A stretch of DNA of 64,000 nucleotides from Clarkia xantiana subsp. parviflora (Eukaryota; Streptophyta; Magnoliopsida; Myrtales; Onagraceae). The stretch's first letter is position 1, and every line of letters begins with the position of its first letter. The position numbers and the translations under genes were made by a program. The notes under the pieces are model-generated. The model searched no databases. It was not told the origin of the DNA and was given only the letters and a program-made list of their open reading frames with translations. The DNA is taken from contig JAPTYO010000009.1 of assembly GCA_036873135.1 (NCBI GenBank), forward strand, positions 23,767,756 to 23,831,755, written 5' to 3'. Below, in pieces: positions 43,633 through 54,000 of this stretch.

Positions 43633-45969
43633 TCAATCAGAGCCTTGGGGAGAGTCACCCTCACCCCCTGAGGCTGAACCACCGGCAGAGATGGATGAAG
43701 AGGAGGAGTCTGAAGTATCGATCTCCACAGGTGTAGCATCCACCTGTGTAGGGGCAGGCTCGTCTGCAACAGCAGCCTGTCCCCTAAGGACAGCCATGTA
43801 GCCAGTAGCGTATGGCCCGAAATCACCAAGATCACCAACTGGAAACTGAGGATCAATGCGGAAAATATGATCAACCAGATACTCACCAAACTGGTTCATC
43901 TCCTGAGTGAGCCGCGCGCTATAATCAGCAGTGAAGGCAGAGGAAGCCTTGTACTCAGATACTGCGACAGTCCTCTCCTCTGCCCGGCACCTAGCCTCCA
44001 ACTTCCGCAACTCCTCAGAATGGAGTGAAGATGCAACTTCAGCCTCCCGGCGTAAGCTACCTACGGTAGTCTCAAGTAAGGACACTTGGTCCCTGAGCTC
44101 CTGCATCTTTAGATCAGATAAGCGCGCCTTCTCAGCAGCAGTGGCGAGCTCCGCCTTCAGAGAGACCTGGCTGTCCTCAAGGGTCTTCTTCTCGTCAGAT
44201 AGCTCGAGCACGAGTGATGACATGTTCACCATGTCAGACATACCCTGATAATTTAAACAAGGAATAAGTAACCGAAGGACCAACAACATAAAAGTATAAA
44301 GAAGAAAGCAAGGAACAACTCACAGGTGCATAACGAGAGAGTACACCCTGAACAAAGCGCCGAGTCTCCCCAGGAGACTTAGGCTGAGCAACACGATCGC
44401 CAGGGGGGATGGCACCGCGAAGTACGCGGATGCCAACCTCAGGAGTCCGCAAAGAGGAGCCGCTATCAAGGTGGAACTCCTTCAAACCAGCGAAGGGAGT
44501 CCACTCAGACCCAACGACATCCTCGTCAGTAAGACGTGCGAAGTCCTTCCGACTCAAAGCCGGAGGCCCACCTATAAAACCGAAACAAGTCAAAGGAAAA
44601 TATAAACATAGAAGAATCAGTAACAAGGTAGAGATCAAACCTGAGGACCGCGCCCTCGGCTGGGGGCAGGGGAACCACCACCAACAGGTCGCTTCCCTTT
44701 GTCAGCCAGGGAAGGCACCTCTTCGACCACCATCTCCTTATCGCGAGATAGGGTCGGGGGACGAGCAACAGGCGAAGGAGGATCCGCAGCTTTCTTCCTC
44801 TTAGCAGCCGAGGCCCCGGCCTCAGAATCAGATCTCCGCGGCTTGGACTTGGAAGGTCCAGAGTCTCTGCCTACGGAGACAACCCTCTCGGTCACCAAGG
44901 GGGAGCGCCCTAGCAATGTAAGAAAAACAAGATAAGGAAAACACAAAGTATATCACAAAGAAGCAAACGGGAGGAAGCATACCAGAGGCCCCAGCCCTCT
45001 TCCCAAGCATGGGGGATTTCTTCAGAGTGGAGCTAGAAGGAGCCTTCCTCTTGCTCAGGTCAACAGGTGCTCCCTGCACGTTATAGGTTTTTCCGTGAAA
45101 CCAACCTACAAAGGAAGAGCAGAAAGTAAATAAAGATGAGAAGACTAAGTAACATACCGAACCCCCGGAGTCAGGAGTCAAACTGATCCCGGCCTCGTAA
45201 AGATCCGTCTCAGTCACTAAGGACACGGGGCAATATGATCGAGTCCTGTTGCTCTCATGAATGATCTTCATAGTCTCTAAATCAGCGGAAGAGAACTCCC
45301 CGAAAGCAGGCCAACCATCCGACCGATCCTCATTCAAGACCGACCAAGTGACGTATCAATCCGTGATGAAGAAGTAATGCTTGGCCCAGTGACTGGCCGA
45401 GTTGTCACTCCGGGCCACGAAGCGAAGAGAGGTATCCCACTCGACTCCACTCAACCCGAAATCAGCAAATCGGGGATCCTTGAAGGTCGGATGGCGAGTT
45501 ACGAAACTCGCAAAGCCCACCTTCGTCTGGTATTGGAACCGGTAGAAGCAGCGGAACAGAACTAGGGAGTACTTCCAGGAGTACCAATGGCACAACACCC
45601 GGAAGCCCACCCAGACACGGAGGGCACTGGGGGCAAGGTTCACAGGAGAAATCCTGAAGAACCTGCTCAACTCTACGAGGTCATCGCAGTAAGGCAACCT
45701 CAACCCAAATCGAATCTGGGAGGGGTAAACGACGACCTTCCCCCTAGGAGGCTCCGTCACCGTCTCGCGGGTATTCCCCAATGAGGGGAGAAAAGGATAT
45801 AGAGGCTCATCTAAGGGACAGATATCTCCTAAGGTAACGTGCTCATTGTAATCGGATCTAGTTAGGTGGTTCTCCGACAGGGCAGCGAGACCTAAGGCAA
45901 AGGTAGCAGGAAATCCCAAAGTTCGAATCAAGTTTCGACTAACACCCCAGCTTAGATCGCGACACTAAG
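43633..45969 (-). CDS. Antisense spliced gene of element 2
   Basis: Proposed exons on the minus strand: 45969-45158, 45105-44983, 44909-44641, 44571-44324, 44244-43633, with GT-AG borders. Exon 1 contains RFGLRLPYCDDLVEL, NLAPSALRVWVGFRVL and KHYFFITD, then an in-frame TGA (45356-45358) where element 1 reads on. Exon 2 starts GWFHGKTY, exon 3 has PLVTERVV, exon 4 PEVGIRVL and IPPGDRV. Exon 5 is a coiled coil with SDMVNMSSLVLEL and a Ser/Gly-rich acidic tail. Every exon has its counterpart in element 1 at the same borders. A further 5' exon beyond 46022 is possible. Function unknown; the nonsense codon suggests this copy is dead or truncated. Confidence 0.72.
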
Positions 45970-47577
45970 CTAATGATAGGAAAGGAAGTAATGCGACAAA
46001 AAGAAGAGAAAAGGAACTCACTCATCCTTCGGAGGATGTAACGCCTCTGTAGAGTCTGTGTGCGCGGACACCACCAGGAATACAGTACCTGCCACGACAT
46101 GACAAGTATCAAGACAAGAAAATTGCCAAAAAACCGGGAGTACTCCGACACTCGACCAACGACAACAACCAAAGATTCGAAGACACCCAACAAAGATAAC
46201 AAACATGAGCCAAGAACACCACGACAACCAAATCGAATAATTTTATCCGAACCTAAAGTCGGTTTTCGGGCAAAATTACCGTTACGCCCTCCAACGGAAA
46301 TCAACACACAAACGGCGACACAACATCAAATTCAAAACGGGGATAGTTTAATCGGACAAGAAACCATCTCCGGACGACCGGCAAATTTTTTTCTCAAATC
46401 CACAACTATCTACGGCTATCCATGGCAATCCCACATTCAACCAAATTTCGGCAATCAAATATCGGCAATCAAGTACCGGCAATCAAGTATTGGCAATCAA
46501 GTATCGACGATTCAAAAATCAACGTTTTACGCGGTAACGGAAAGGAAAAGAGTGAACCTTCGGAAAACCCGACCCGATGTGATAAACGGGTCCGAATTTC
46601 GAATTTGGAGACCGCCGGAAATCAGTCCCTCGCCGGAGGTCAGGTCCCGTCGTCGCCGGAGTTGATTTCGGCCGCCCCATCGTCGCCGGAAAGCACCGCA
46701 CGCTGCATTGGAGTCGTCCCACCTCGCCGTCGATCGCCCTCGCCGGACCAGACGTGGCCTTCGTCAACGGCAGCCTTGCCGTCGTCCTGGTCTGCTGGCC
46801 CGTCCCGCCTCCACGCCGCCGTAGCCGCCCGTCGAAGCCGTGGAGTCCCTCGCCGTCGTGGATAACGGTCCCCTGTCGCCTCCCGCCGGAGCTGCTGGCC
46901 GGAATTTCGGGTTTCCACCGGAATTTTGGCCGGCCCTTACCTTGGGTGTGCTCCTAATTTTTTCTTGCTCTCCAAGGGTGAGAAAAGAGGGAAAAGGGTG
47001 GCTATGGTGACTAACTAAGGTATTTTCTTAACTCTCCTCTATATTTGAAAGATGGTAGGGTTTTTTAAAGAGTTTTAATCACCACCCTCCATTTATTTTT
47101 AAGTGAGATCTAAGGGCTAAAGAAAAACCATCACTTTTATCCCTTTTAACTATGGCTAAGTATATCTCCATACTTAGAAAAACTATCAAGTTGGGCTTAT
47201 TCTTGAGCATCCCATACTTAGGAAAAAAATTTGGCCAAAATTAAATTTTTCCTCACTTAGGCAAAATCCCGGCACGAAATTGAAGCATGAGTCACTTAGG
47301 TGTATTCGTATTGCATTCTTATGCCAGCGTGTATTTTTTGAGTATACGCCTGTAGCAAAGATAGATTTATTACTCCCACCTCAGACGGACGCGTGCTTAG
47401 GCACACGTACGTGCCACTCTGACGTTTACAATTCCTCTATCTCATAAGGCAGGGGGCAGAGTCAAAGGCACGCATCCATGGGTAAGCAAGCATTCAGACA
47501 AGAAGGTAAAACCCCGGTTTCAAATTGCGCGTGTCATACCATCCTGAAATAGAGTCAATCAAGGGTTAGGCCATTGG
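45970..47577. other. Element 2 region between antisense gene and 3' LTR
   Basis: Contains a GC-rich CCGCCGG/TCGCCGG block (46600-46920) with frames open on both strands, then AT-rich sequence. By position it could hold the promoter and leader of the antisense gene. No protein identified. Confidence 0.4.
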
Positions 47578-47593
47578 TTGACTCGGGGGCATG
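47578..47593 (+). other. Polypurine-like tract of element 2
   Basis: TTGACTCGGGGGCATG precedes the 3' LTR and matches the equivalents in element 1 and the third family. Confidence 0.7.
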
Positions 47594-48373
47594 TGATGGA
47601 TATACGCCCAATTTGAACCCGTTGACTTCCGAATCGTTATATTTTTATCATCCCATTAATGATTGTAAATCGAAACTTCAACCCGAACACTTCGCGAGAG
47701 CACCAACGGCTCGGACGAGGCCGAAGCGCTCGTCCGGCCGAGTCAAACTCACCTAGGTGAGGTTGGGTGGCCACACCCGATCTCTCCTAGGAGAGATCGG
47801 GTCGGCCAACCCGATCTCCCCTAGGGGGGATGGGGTTGGCCAACCCCATCCTCCCTAGGAGGGGTTGGGTGCCCTCACCCAACCCCTACCCTTGGGGGTC
47901 GGATTTCCCTTCCCCCCAAGGGCCCCGGCACCATCCTTGGACTCCCATACTCGGTTTATTCCGCCTACCTTCTCCGTATCCTAAGACCTTAATTACGTGT
48001 TTAAAGGTTAATTAACTGTGTTTAAAGGTTAACGATGTCATTAAGCCACCTTAATGACACCGTTGCCTATAAATACCCCACCTCCACTATTCATTTGATC
48101 ATCTTGGCAATTTGGATAATTTTGCTCTGACATCTCTCTAGCTTTATCTCTCTAAAAACCGTACTGACTTAGGCATCGGAGAGGGTTCATCAGGCACCAC
48201 CCCCCCTCTGTGCCTGGTACTGCCCCTTCTGCAGGGCGAAAGGAGAAGAGAAGCTAAGGAAGGAAGGACGCAAGCTAAGACAGCACAACCCGAGAGTACC
48301 GGATCCTCCACATCTCCAGTGAGGAACGAGATTTGAGTCGACCGCCCGTTGACCCTAATCTCGGAACCTAACA
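47594..48373 (+). repeat. 3' LTR of element 2 (780 bp)
   Basis: Starts TGATGGATATACGCCC and ends CCTAACA. The sequence is almost identical to 38082-38855, with the short C-run loop (48198-48209). It is followed by the AATTG duplication and the rest of the interrupted MULE. Confidence 0.93.
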
Positions 48374-48561
48374 AATTGCAAAAGGGTAATTTTGTCATTT
48401 CACGTATTTCTGTTACATTTAACAACAAATTTGGACGGAAACTCGATTATCAACAAAACTCAAAATTCAGGCCCTTAATAATACGTTTTTTCAATTCAGA
48501 CCCCTTTTGGCAACATGGGCAAACATTCAGGCCCCTATTGTGTTCTTAACCCTATTATTTA

Positions 48562-48708
48562 TTATAAAAGAATTTTATTTTACTCAACATTCTAAATCTA
48601 AACACACCATACACAATGCCGGACTCATTATCTACCGAAGAAGATATGAAACAACTACTATAAAAATATAAATGTATAAACCCCGCGCATTGTGCGGCAA
48701 ATACCTAG
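48562..48708 (+). mobile_element. Helitron-type 3' terminus
   Basis: CCGCGCATTGTGCGG (48683-48697) forms a short stem. Eight bases later is CTAG (48705-48708), followed by T, the classic Helitron 3' end. The 5' TC end was not found, so the extent is unknown. It would lie to the left and may include the MULE at 37430 and the exon-like fragments. Confidence 0.55.
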
Positions 48709-48739
48709 TATGTATGAAAAAATAGTAGACATATCCTAT

Positions 48740-49241
48740 TGAGTTGTGTTTTAGTATTGGTGTATGATTCAAAGATTTAAAATTCTTATTTGTGGAAAAT
48801 GTTAAAAATAATTTATGGACTAACTAGGTACATGTTTCGGTTTTTAAATTGGGTACTCAAAACTCATGTTTTGGTTTCAACAGGTACCCAAAACCATATA
48901 ACTTATTTTGAAAAAAAAATAGCATTCGGTTCCTTAACAGATAAATATAACTGATTGGTTTCCTAACGGTTCCAAACGGTTCTGATACAATTCTAACATC
49001 AGGGTAATAGATATTTGGAACTATATACTGGTCTGATTTTGAGATATCTAAAAATTATAAGGTTACCCAGAACCGTTCACCCATAATTGTTTACTCCATA
49101 TCCAAATTAGTTCAAATTTACACCGAGTCAACTAGAAATGATTAAACTGTTGTCTATTATTTATTTATTTATAAGATCTCAAGTCTCAACAATATTTAAA
49201 TTTATAATATCTAATTAAAAGATAAAATTTTAAACCGCAAC
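48740..49241. repeat. Duplicated 5' flank of GYF copy 2
   Basis: Aligns by eye with about 430-900 upstream of copy 1, with many substitutions and small indels. This shows that the duplication included about 1.5-2 kb of promoter region. Confidence 0.6.
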
Positions 49242-50030
49242 TAGAGTTGGCGATGGTGAATGTATGGTGAGGGTACCACCTAATACCACTAACATACCAC
49301 ATTTTTTTTTCACTCATACCATATCCCTAACTATTGCGCTTATGGTTCTTCGTACCATAACCACAATCATAACCATGGGTTTTCACCACGATCAAACCAT
49401 TTAACCATAACCATTTAACCTAATAAGAGACCATTGTTTCATACAAGAAATTCAAATTAAACATACGTTCATTGTTTCATACACAAAATCTAAATTAAAT
49501 ATAATTTCATTGTTTCACTTAATTAAACAACACTTCTTCCGACGCCATCACTTGCGATCCTCAGCAGGGCGCCGAGGCAGCGAGACTTGTCAGAGCAGAA
49601 GGTAATGCATGATATGTTGTCTGTTGACTTAGGGCTAGCGTAGCGCAACTAACTACAAATGAAATGAACTGAGATTGTGAGTTTTACAAAAATAGGTTTT
49701 CACATTGGAATATAATGAATAGACCAAATATATAGGATGAAAAATCAATGGTCAAGACTGAATGGACGATTTAGACCGAATGAATTGTAGGAACTGTGAA
49801 TAAAAATTATAAATTGAATTAATACTTATAGTATAATATATATATATATAGCGGTGATGATTATAACCGCGGTTATAGATTTAATACCAAAATTATAATC
49901 ATTGTAGATATAAAATTCATCACCATAACCACCGTACCACACTATAATAATTCAGTTAACCATTGTTGAATATAGTGCGAAAAATCATAGTTATTTAATT
50001 TTCACATTCCTATTCCCATTCCCGGTACTA
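49242..50030. mobile_element. hAT-like non-autonomous element, 789 bp
   Basis: Ends TAGAGTTGGCGATGG and (inverted) TAGTACCGGGAATGG are partly inverted (9 of 15 positions). Flanking 8-mers ACCGCAAC (49234-49241) and ACCACAAC (50031-50038) differ at one base, suggesting an old hAT duplication. It sits in the copy 2 promoter but not at the same position as the hAT element of copy 1. No transposase frame. Confidence 0.55.
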
Positions 50031-50094
50031 ACCACAACTGGTTGAGCTAGGGTCAAATATGGATTAAGTTAATTTAATAATATAAATATAAATA

Positions 50095-50644
50095 TCTTTA
50101 TACCAATATAAAATGTGAGAGTTGTTCTCACCCCCAAAAGTACCTCTTGAACATTTATTTTTATTTTATTATATATATATATATATATATTATATTTAGT
50201 TTCCATATTTTTTTATTTTATTATATATATATACGTGTTATATTTAGTTCCCCTATTTTTATAAAATTGACGATCAAACTGCTCCACCGATGACTCTAAG
50301 TGGCTAATTACGGGCTTACATTCTTCACTCCTCAAGTTGATAAATTAGATACAACTTTGTCGTTAATAACTCACGTCATGCTCAATCCAACTCATTATTA
50401 GTTATAACAATAAATTTAGTATCGTAATTTAAAACAATAGTTAATTTTTTGACATAATTATCCTCTTCTATTTTTCCTGTTTTGAATTATTTTGTGTCGT
50501 TCTTTTCGATCACAGATTCATTTCTCGCAACCCCTAAACTTTGCCATGTATTAAATACAGAAAACTGAAGATAAATTATGTATACTGAAATTTAGACGAT
50601 TGACACGCGTGCAACGCACGCGTGTTGCACGCGTTAATAACTAG
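50095..50644 (+). mobile_element. Small non-autonomous Helitron, 550 bp
   Basis: Starts TCTTTATACC after an A and ends with a perfect 7-bp stem ACGCGTG/CACGCGT (50618-50634), six bases, then CTAG (50641-50644) before a T. This fits Helitron rules: 5' TC, 3' hairpin plus CTRR, insertion between A and T without duplication. Removing it rejoins ATAAATA with TAAATATAAA, the short repeat found intact at the same place in copy 1 (2040-2075). No Rep/helicase gene. Confidence 0.8.
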
Positions 50645-50770
50645 TAAATATAAATATAAATATAAATATAAATATAAATATAAATATAAATATAAATATA
50701 AATATAAATATAAATATAAATATAAATATAAATATAAATATAAATATAAATATAAATATAAATATAAATA
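50645..50770. repeat. (TAAATA)n microsatellite, about 21 units
   Basis: Near-perfect hexamer array beginning right at the Helitron 3' end and ending about 300 bp before the copy 2 start codon. Copy 1 has only about three units at the matching position. Both strands are open because the unit is a multiple of three, but this is not coding. Confidence 0.95.
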
Positions 50771-51065
50771 ATGGCTTACCAGCAACTCTGAAAATGGAAA
50801 TATTTGCGAACATGATTTGGCTGCTTTGATCCAACCCTTACCCTTCTGATTCATCCTGGACGCTCTCCCTTTCTTCCTTCCTTCCATCTGCGCGTCTGCC
50901 TCTGCCTCTGCCTCTGCAAGTGAAAGCTCCTCTCTCCCCCTCCCACTGAAACCCTAGAATCTCCGATCGATCACCACCGTCTCAGCTGTCGCGGCGCTCG
51001 CTTGCCGTTCATCTACTACTCGTCCTCTTATCAATCTCTCTCTGTGTATCTCCCTGAACATTTCG
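50771..51065 (+). promoter_or_regulatory. Proximal promoter and 5' UTR of GYF copy 2
   Basis: Closely matches 2070-2368 of copy 1, with a CT-rich leader and a small TCTGCC repeat (about 50894-50915). The core promoter appears kept, so transcription is possible, but the microsatellite and Helitron now lie directly upstream. Confidence 0.5.
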
Positions 51066-54000
51066 ATGGCTGAAGGCAACATCAATCTACCCGACGATCT
51101 CCTCTCCACTCAACTCTCAGATCGCTCCTTCTCTGGCAAACGTACTTCCCTCTTTCCTTTTGTTGCTCCATCAATATCGTTGCTCAATCTCATTCAGTTT
51201 TGGCTCTTTCCTTGCTTCGTTAATCGGAGAGTTTAATGGATCGATTTCGTTTGAGTCGGAATTAATGTGAATGGTTTAGGATTTTGATCTGATGAATGGA
51301 AAAATGTTGCTAACTGGTCCAATAAGTTTTTCTGCTAATTTCTAACCTTATGTTTTTCTTCCAAGACACTATTCCTGTTGATGTTATAGTCCGATAATTT
51401 CATGTTTAGTTCAGCCTGATTCCTTTATCAAATCCTGTATTCTTTAATCTGGTAATTTGGAATTATGGTCTATTGTTACTCAAATCCTATATTCTTCAAT
51501 CTGGTAAGTTGTTATTTAGCTGATATCTCAATCTGTAAACCTGTTATTCTGGTAGCTCATGGAGCTTTTAACCTGAAGTCTACTGACAACTAGCTGAGGT
51601 TGCAAGACTTTTGTTATGGTGACTTATATGTTTGATTTTCTAGTATGGATATTCTGATAGTGTAAAATATATTGGTGTTTCTATTGCTTACTTGCAGCCA
51701 TAATTAAGTTTGTACTTGAAGGTTAGCTTTTTTATTTGGCAAAAAAAACATATTTGCTGTAATGGAAGTAATATGTTTCTAACTTTCTATTCTTGCGAAT
51801 TATGTTCATGTTATTTAGTGGAAGTAGTGGGTGGACATTATGAGGAGAAGGTGCTTATAGCATCATATCATGATGATCCAAAAGGTAGCTTTACTCGGAA
51901 TTTCCAAAGTACTATTAATCCATTGAAGCCTTCTTTGTGATGATTTACTCATTTCTTGCCTACTTATGCAGATCAAGGGGCATCAGAGAACAGCATACCA
52001 TTATCTCCCCAGTGGCTCTACTCAAAACCGAGTGACGCAAAAATGGTGCGTCCGGTGTTTTTTCTACTGCATAGAAAGAGTGCATGATTGACTAGATTTT
52101 CCAGTTGGTTTATTACTATTACTATTATTATTATTATTTAATATTGTTCTATTCTGTGACAGGAAATTCGTACACCATCAGTGGTTTCTCTTGGAAATCC
52201 AGCTGATTCAAATCACAAGGAGAATTGGCGATTAGAAGTGTCTGATGACAAAAAAGATTGGAGGAAGATAGGTGCAGATAATGAAACCAGTCGTCGTTGG
52301 CGTGAGGAGGAAAGAGAAACTGGATTACTTGGACTTAGAAGGGACCGCAGGAAAGTTGAACGCCGTGTCGAGAATGCACCAAACAAGGAAACTAATGAAA
52401 CTAGAACAACGGCTGCTTCTGATAGATGGAGTGATGGAAATAACCGCAGCACTGTGTTTGAAGCCCGGAGAGATAGCAAGTGGTCTTCTAGGTGGGGTCC
52501 TGAGGACAAAGAAAAGGATTCTCGCAGTGAAAAAAGGACAGAAATGGAGAAGGAGGATACTCAAAACGAAAATCAATCAGTTTTAGGTGGTAGCAAAGCA
52601 GCTCCTGAGCGGGACTCTGAATCTCGTGACAAGTGGAGACCGAGGCACAGGATGGAAGTTCACCCCAGCAGTTCGAGTCCTTTTCGTGCTGCTCCAGGAT
52701 TTGGAATTGAGAAAGGACGTCTAGAGGGTTCACCTATGGGATTTACTGTTGGAAGGGGCCGTGGAGATTCAGTTGGCCGATCTTCAGCTCCAATTGGTGC
52801 TATTCTTTCTGACAAGTGTGGAATTCCTGGGAAACCAGCTGTAGGGGCTGAATCTTTTTGCTACCCGAGGGCAAAGCTTCTTGACATTTATCGGAGGAAA
52901 AAAATTAGTCAATCCTTTGCTTCTATGTGTGATGACATGGATGAGTTGCCTTCAATAACTCAAGTATGTGCTGTTGACCCACTGGCTTTTGTGTCTCCAG
53001 ATACGGAGGAGCAGGTAGGAAATGAAAATGGTATAAACTATTGTATTTGTATGTCTTTGAAACAGCTTGAGTTACTGCTTTGTGTTTCTCTCCCAAAATA
53101 GGTAGTCCTTGGGGATATTTGGAGAGGAAAGGTTATCAGCAGTGAAGCTGTATATAATTCTTCTAGAAGGTCAAGTGAGACAGAGAGTCTTGAAGGTATT
53201 TCACTAAGCAAACTTCTACCTTATGTTATGCGACAAATATGTGTCTCAGTATTCTCGGGTCTTTTGTTTGTAGGTTATGTTGATGTTGAATTTGCCGATG
53301 CTAAACAGACTAGCCTGCCTGTGGTTCTGACTGAAGAGTTCATTGATTCCTTCCCAGAAAGTTCAAGTACTGATGCAAGTCGACCTCATGGTGTTGGTCC
53401 AATCTTGAATAGTCATAATCAGATCATTTCCCTTGATGGTTAGTGCAAATCAGCTTTGGTTTTATTTATCTGGATATATAATTCCCTTGTTGTCACTGCA
53501 ATCAAATCTCTTCTTCTTTTTAGGTAAGGAAATTATTCCTGGAGGTGAAGAAGTGAGGGGTGCTGCTACCTCAGACTTCAGGTTCAGGAATTTACATGTC
53601 GATGATGCTCAAGGCTTTGAAGATATTACTAGAAAGCTGACTGTTGGTGATAACATAAATACGTCAGAATCTGCTTTTGCGAACCATATACTTTTTGGTG
53701 GCGATGAACCTACCTCATTTGGTGATAATACGAAACTTCCTAATAATTCAAATTCTTGGTGCCTTTACCCTCAGCAGTTAATAATCATCTGGTCTGTAAC
53801 TCCATTCTAATGTGATTGCAGGAGACACTGGGAGGAGCATCCTAGCTCAGGACACGAGTTTATTGTATCTTGATCCTCAGGGAGAGATTCAGGGACCTTT
53901 TCTAGGCGTCGACATCATCTCATGGTTTGAACAAGGTTTCTTTGGAACAGACTTACCTGTTCGCATCGCTGATGCCCCAGACGGGACGCTTTTTAGAGAG

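Larger units (their letters stand above)
38082..48373 (+). mobile_element. Element 2: complete non-autonomous gypsy-type LTR retrotransposon, 10.3 kb
   Basis: LTRs 38082-38855 and 47594-48373 start TGATGGATATACGCCC and end CCTAACA. The inside order is primer-site-like sequence, Gag-protease, second Gag module, 49-bp tandem array, antisense spliced gene, GC-rich block, polypurine-like tract. No reverse transcriptase, RNase H or integrase. DNA sequence is clearly diverged from element 1, but the protein domains, their order, the antisense gene and the LTR landmarks correspond. It is inserted in a MULE. Confidence 0.93.
37430..48552. mobile_element. Non-autonomous MULE split by element 2
   Basis: GGGTTAAGAACACAATAGGG at 37430 is the exact inverse of the sequence ending at 48552, and the inverted similarity runs for about 100 bp. 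A 9-bp target duplication TATTATTTA flanks it (37421-37429, 48553-48561). Without element 2 and its duplication it is about 826 bp, close to its relative at 57716-58587. The interior left of element 2 has CCGGCGACCACC repeats, ending in repeats of GGTGGTGGTCGCCGGAGCTG. No transposase. Confidence 0.92.

Noticed and set aside
46640..46957. Arg/Pro-rich open frames in the GC-rich block of element 2
   Set aside because: Open on both strands because of GC composition. Without counterpart in element 1; better explained as promoter or leader of the antisense gene.
50576..50887. Open frame on the minus strand reading repeated Leu-Tyr
   Set aside because: It is the translation of the TAAATA microsatellite; the unit length of six keeps frames open by default.
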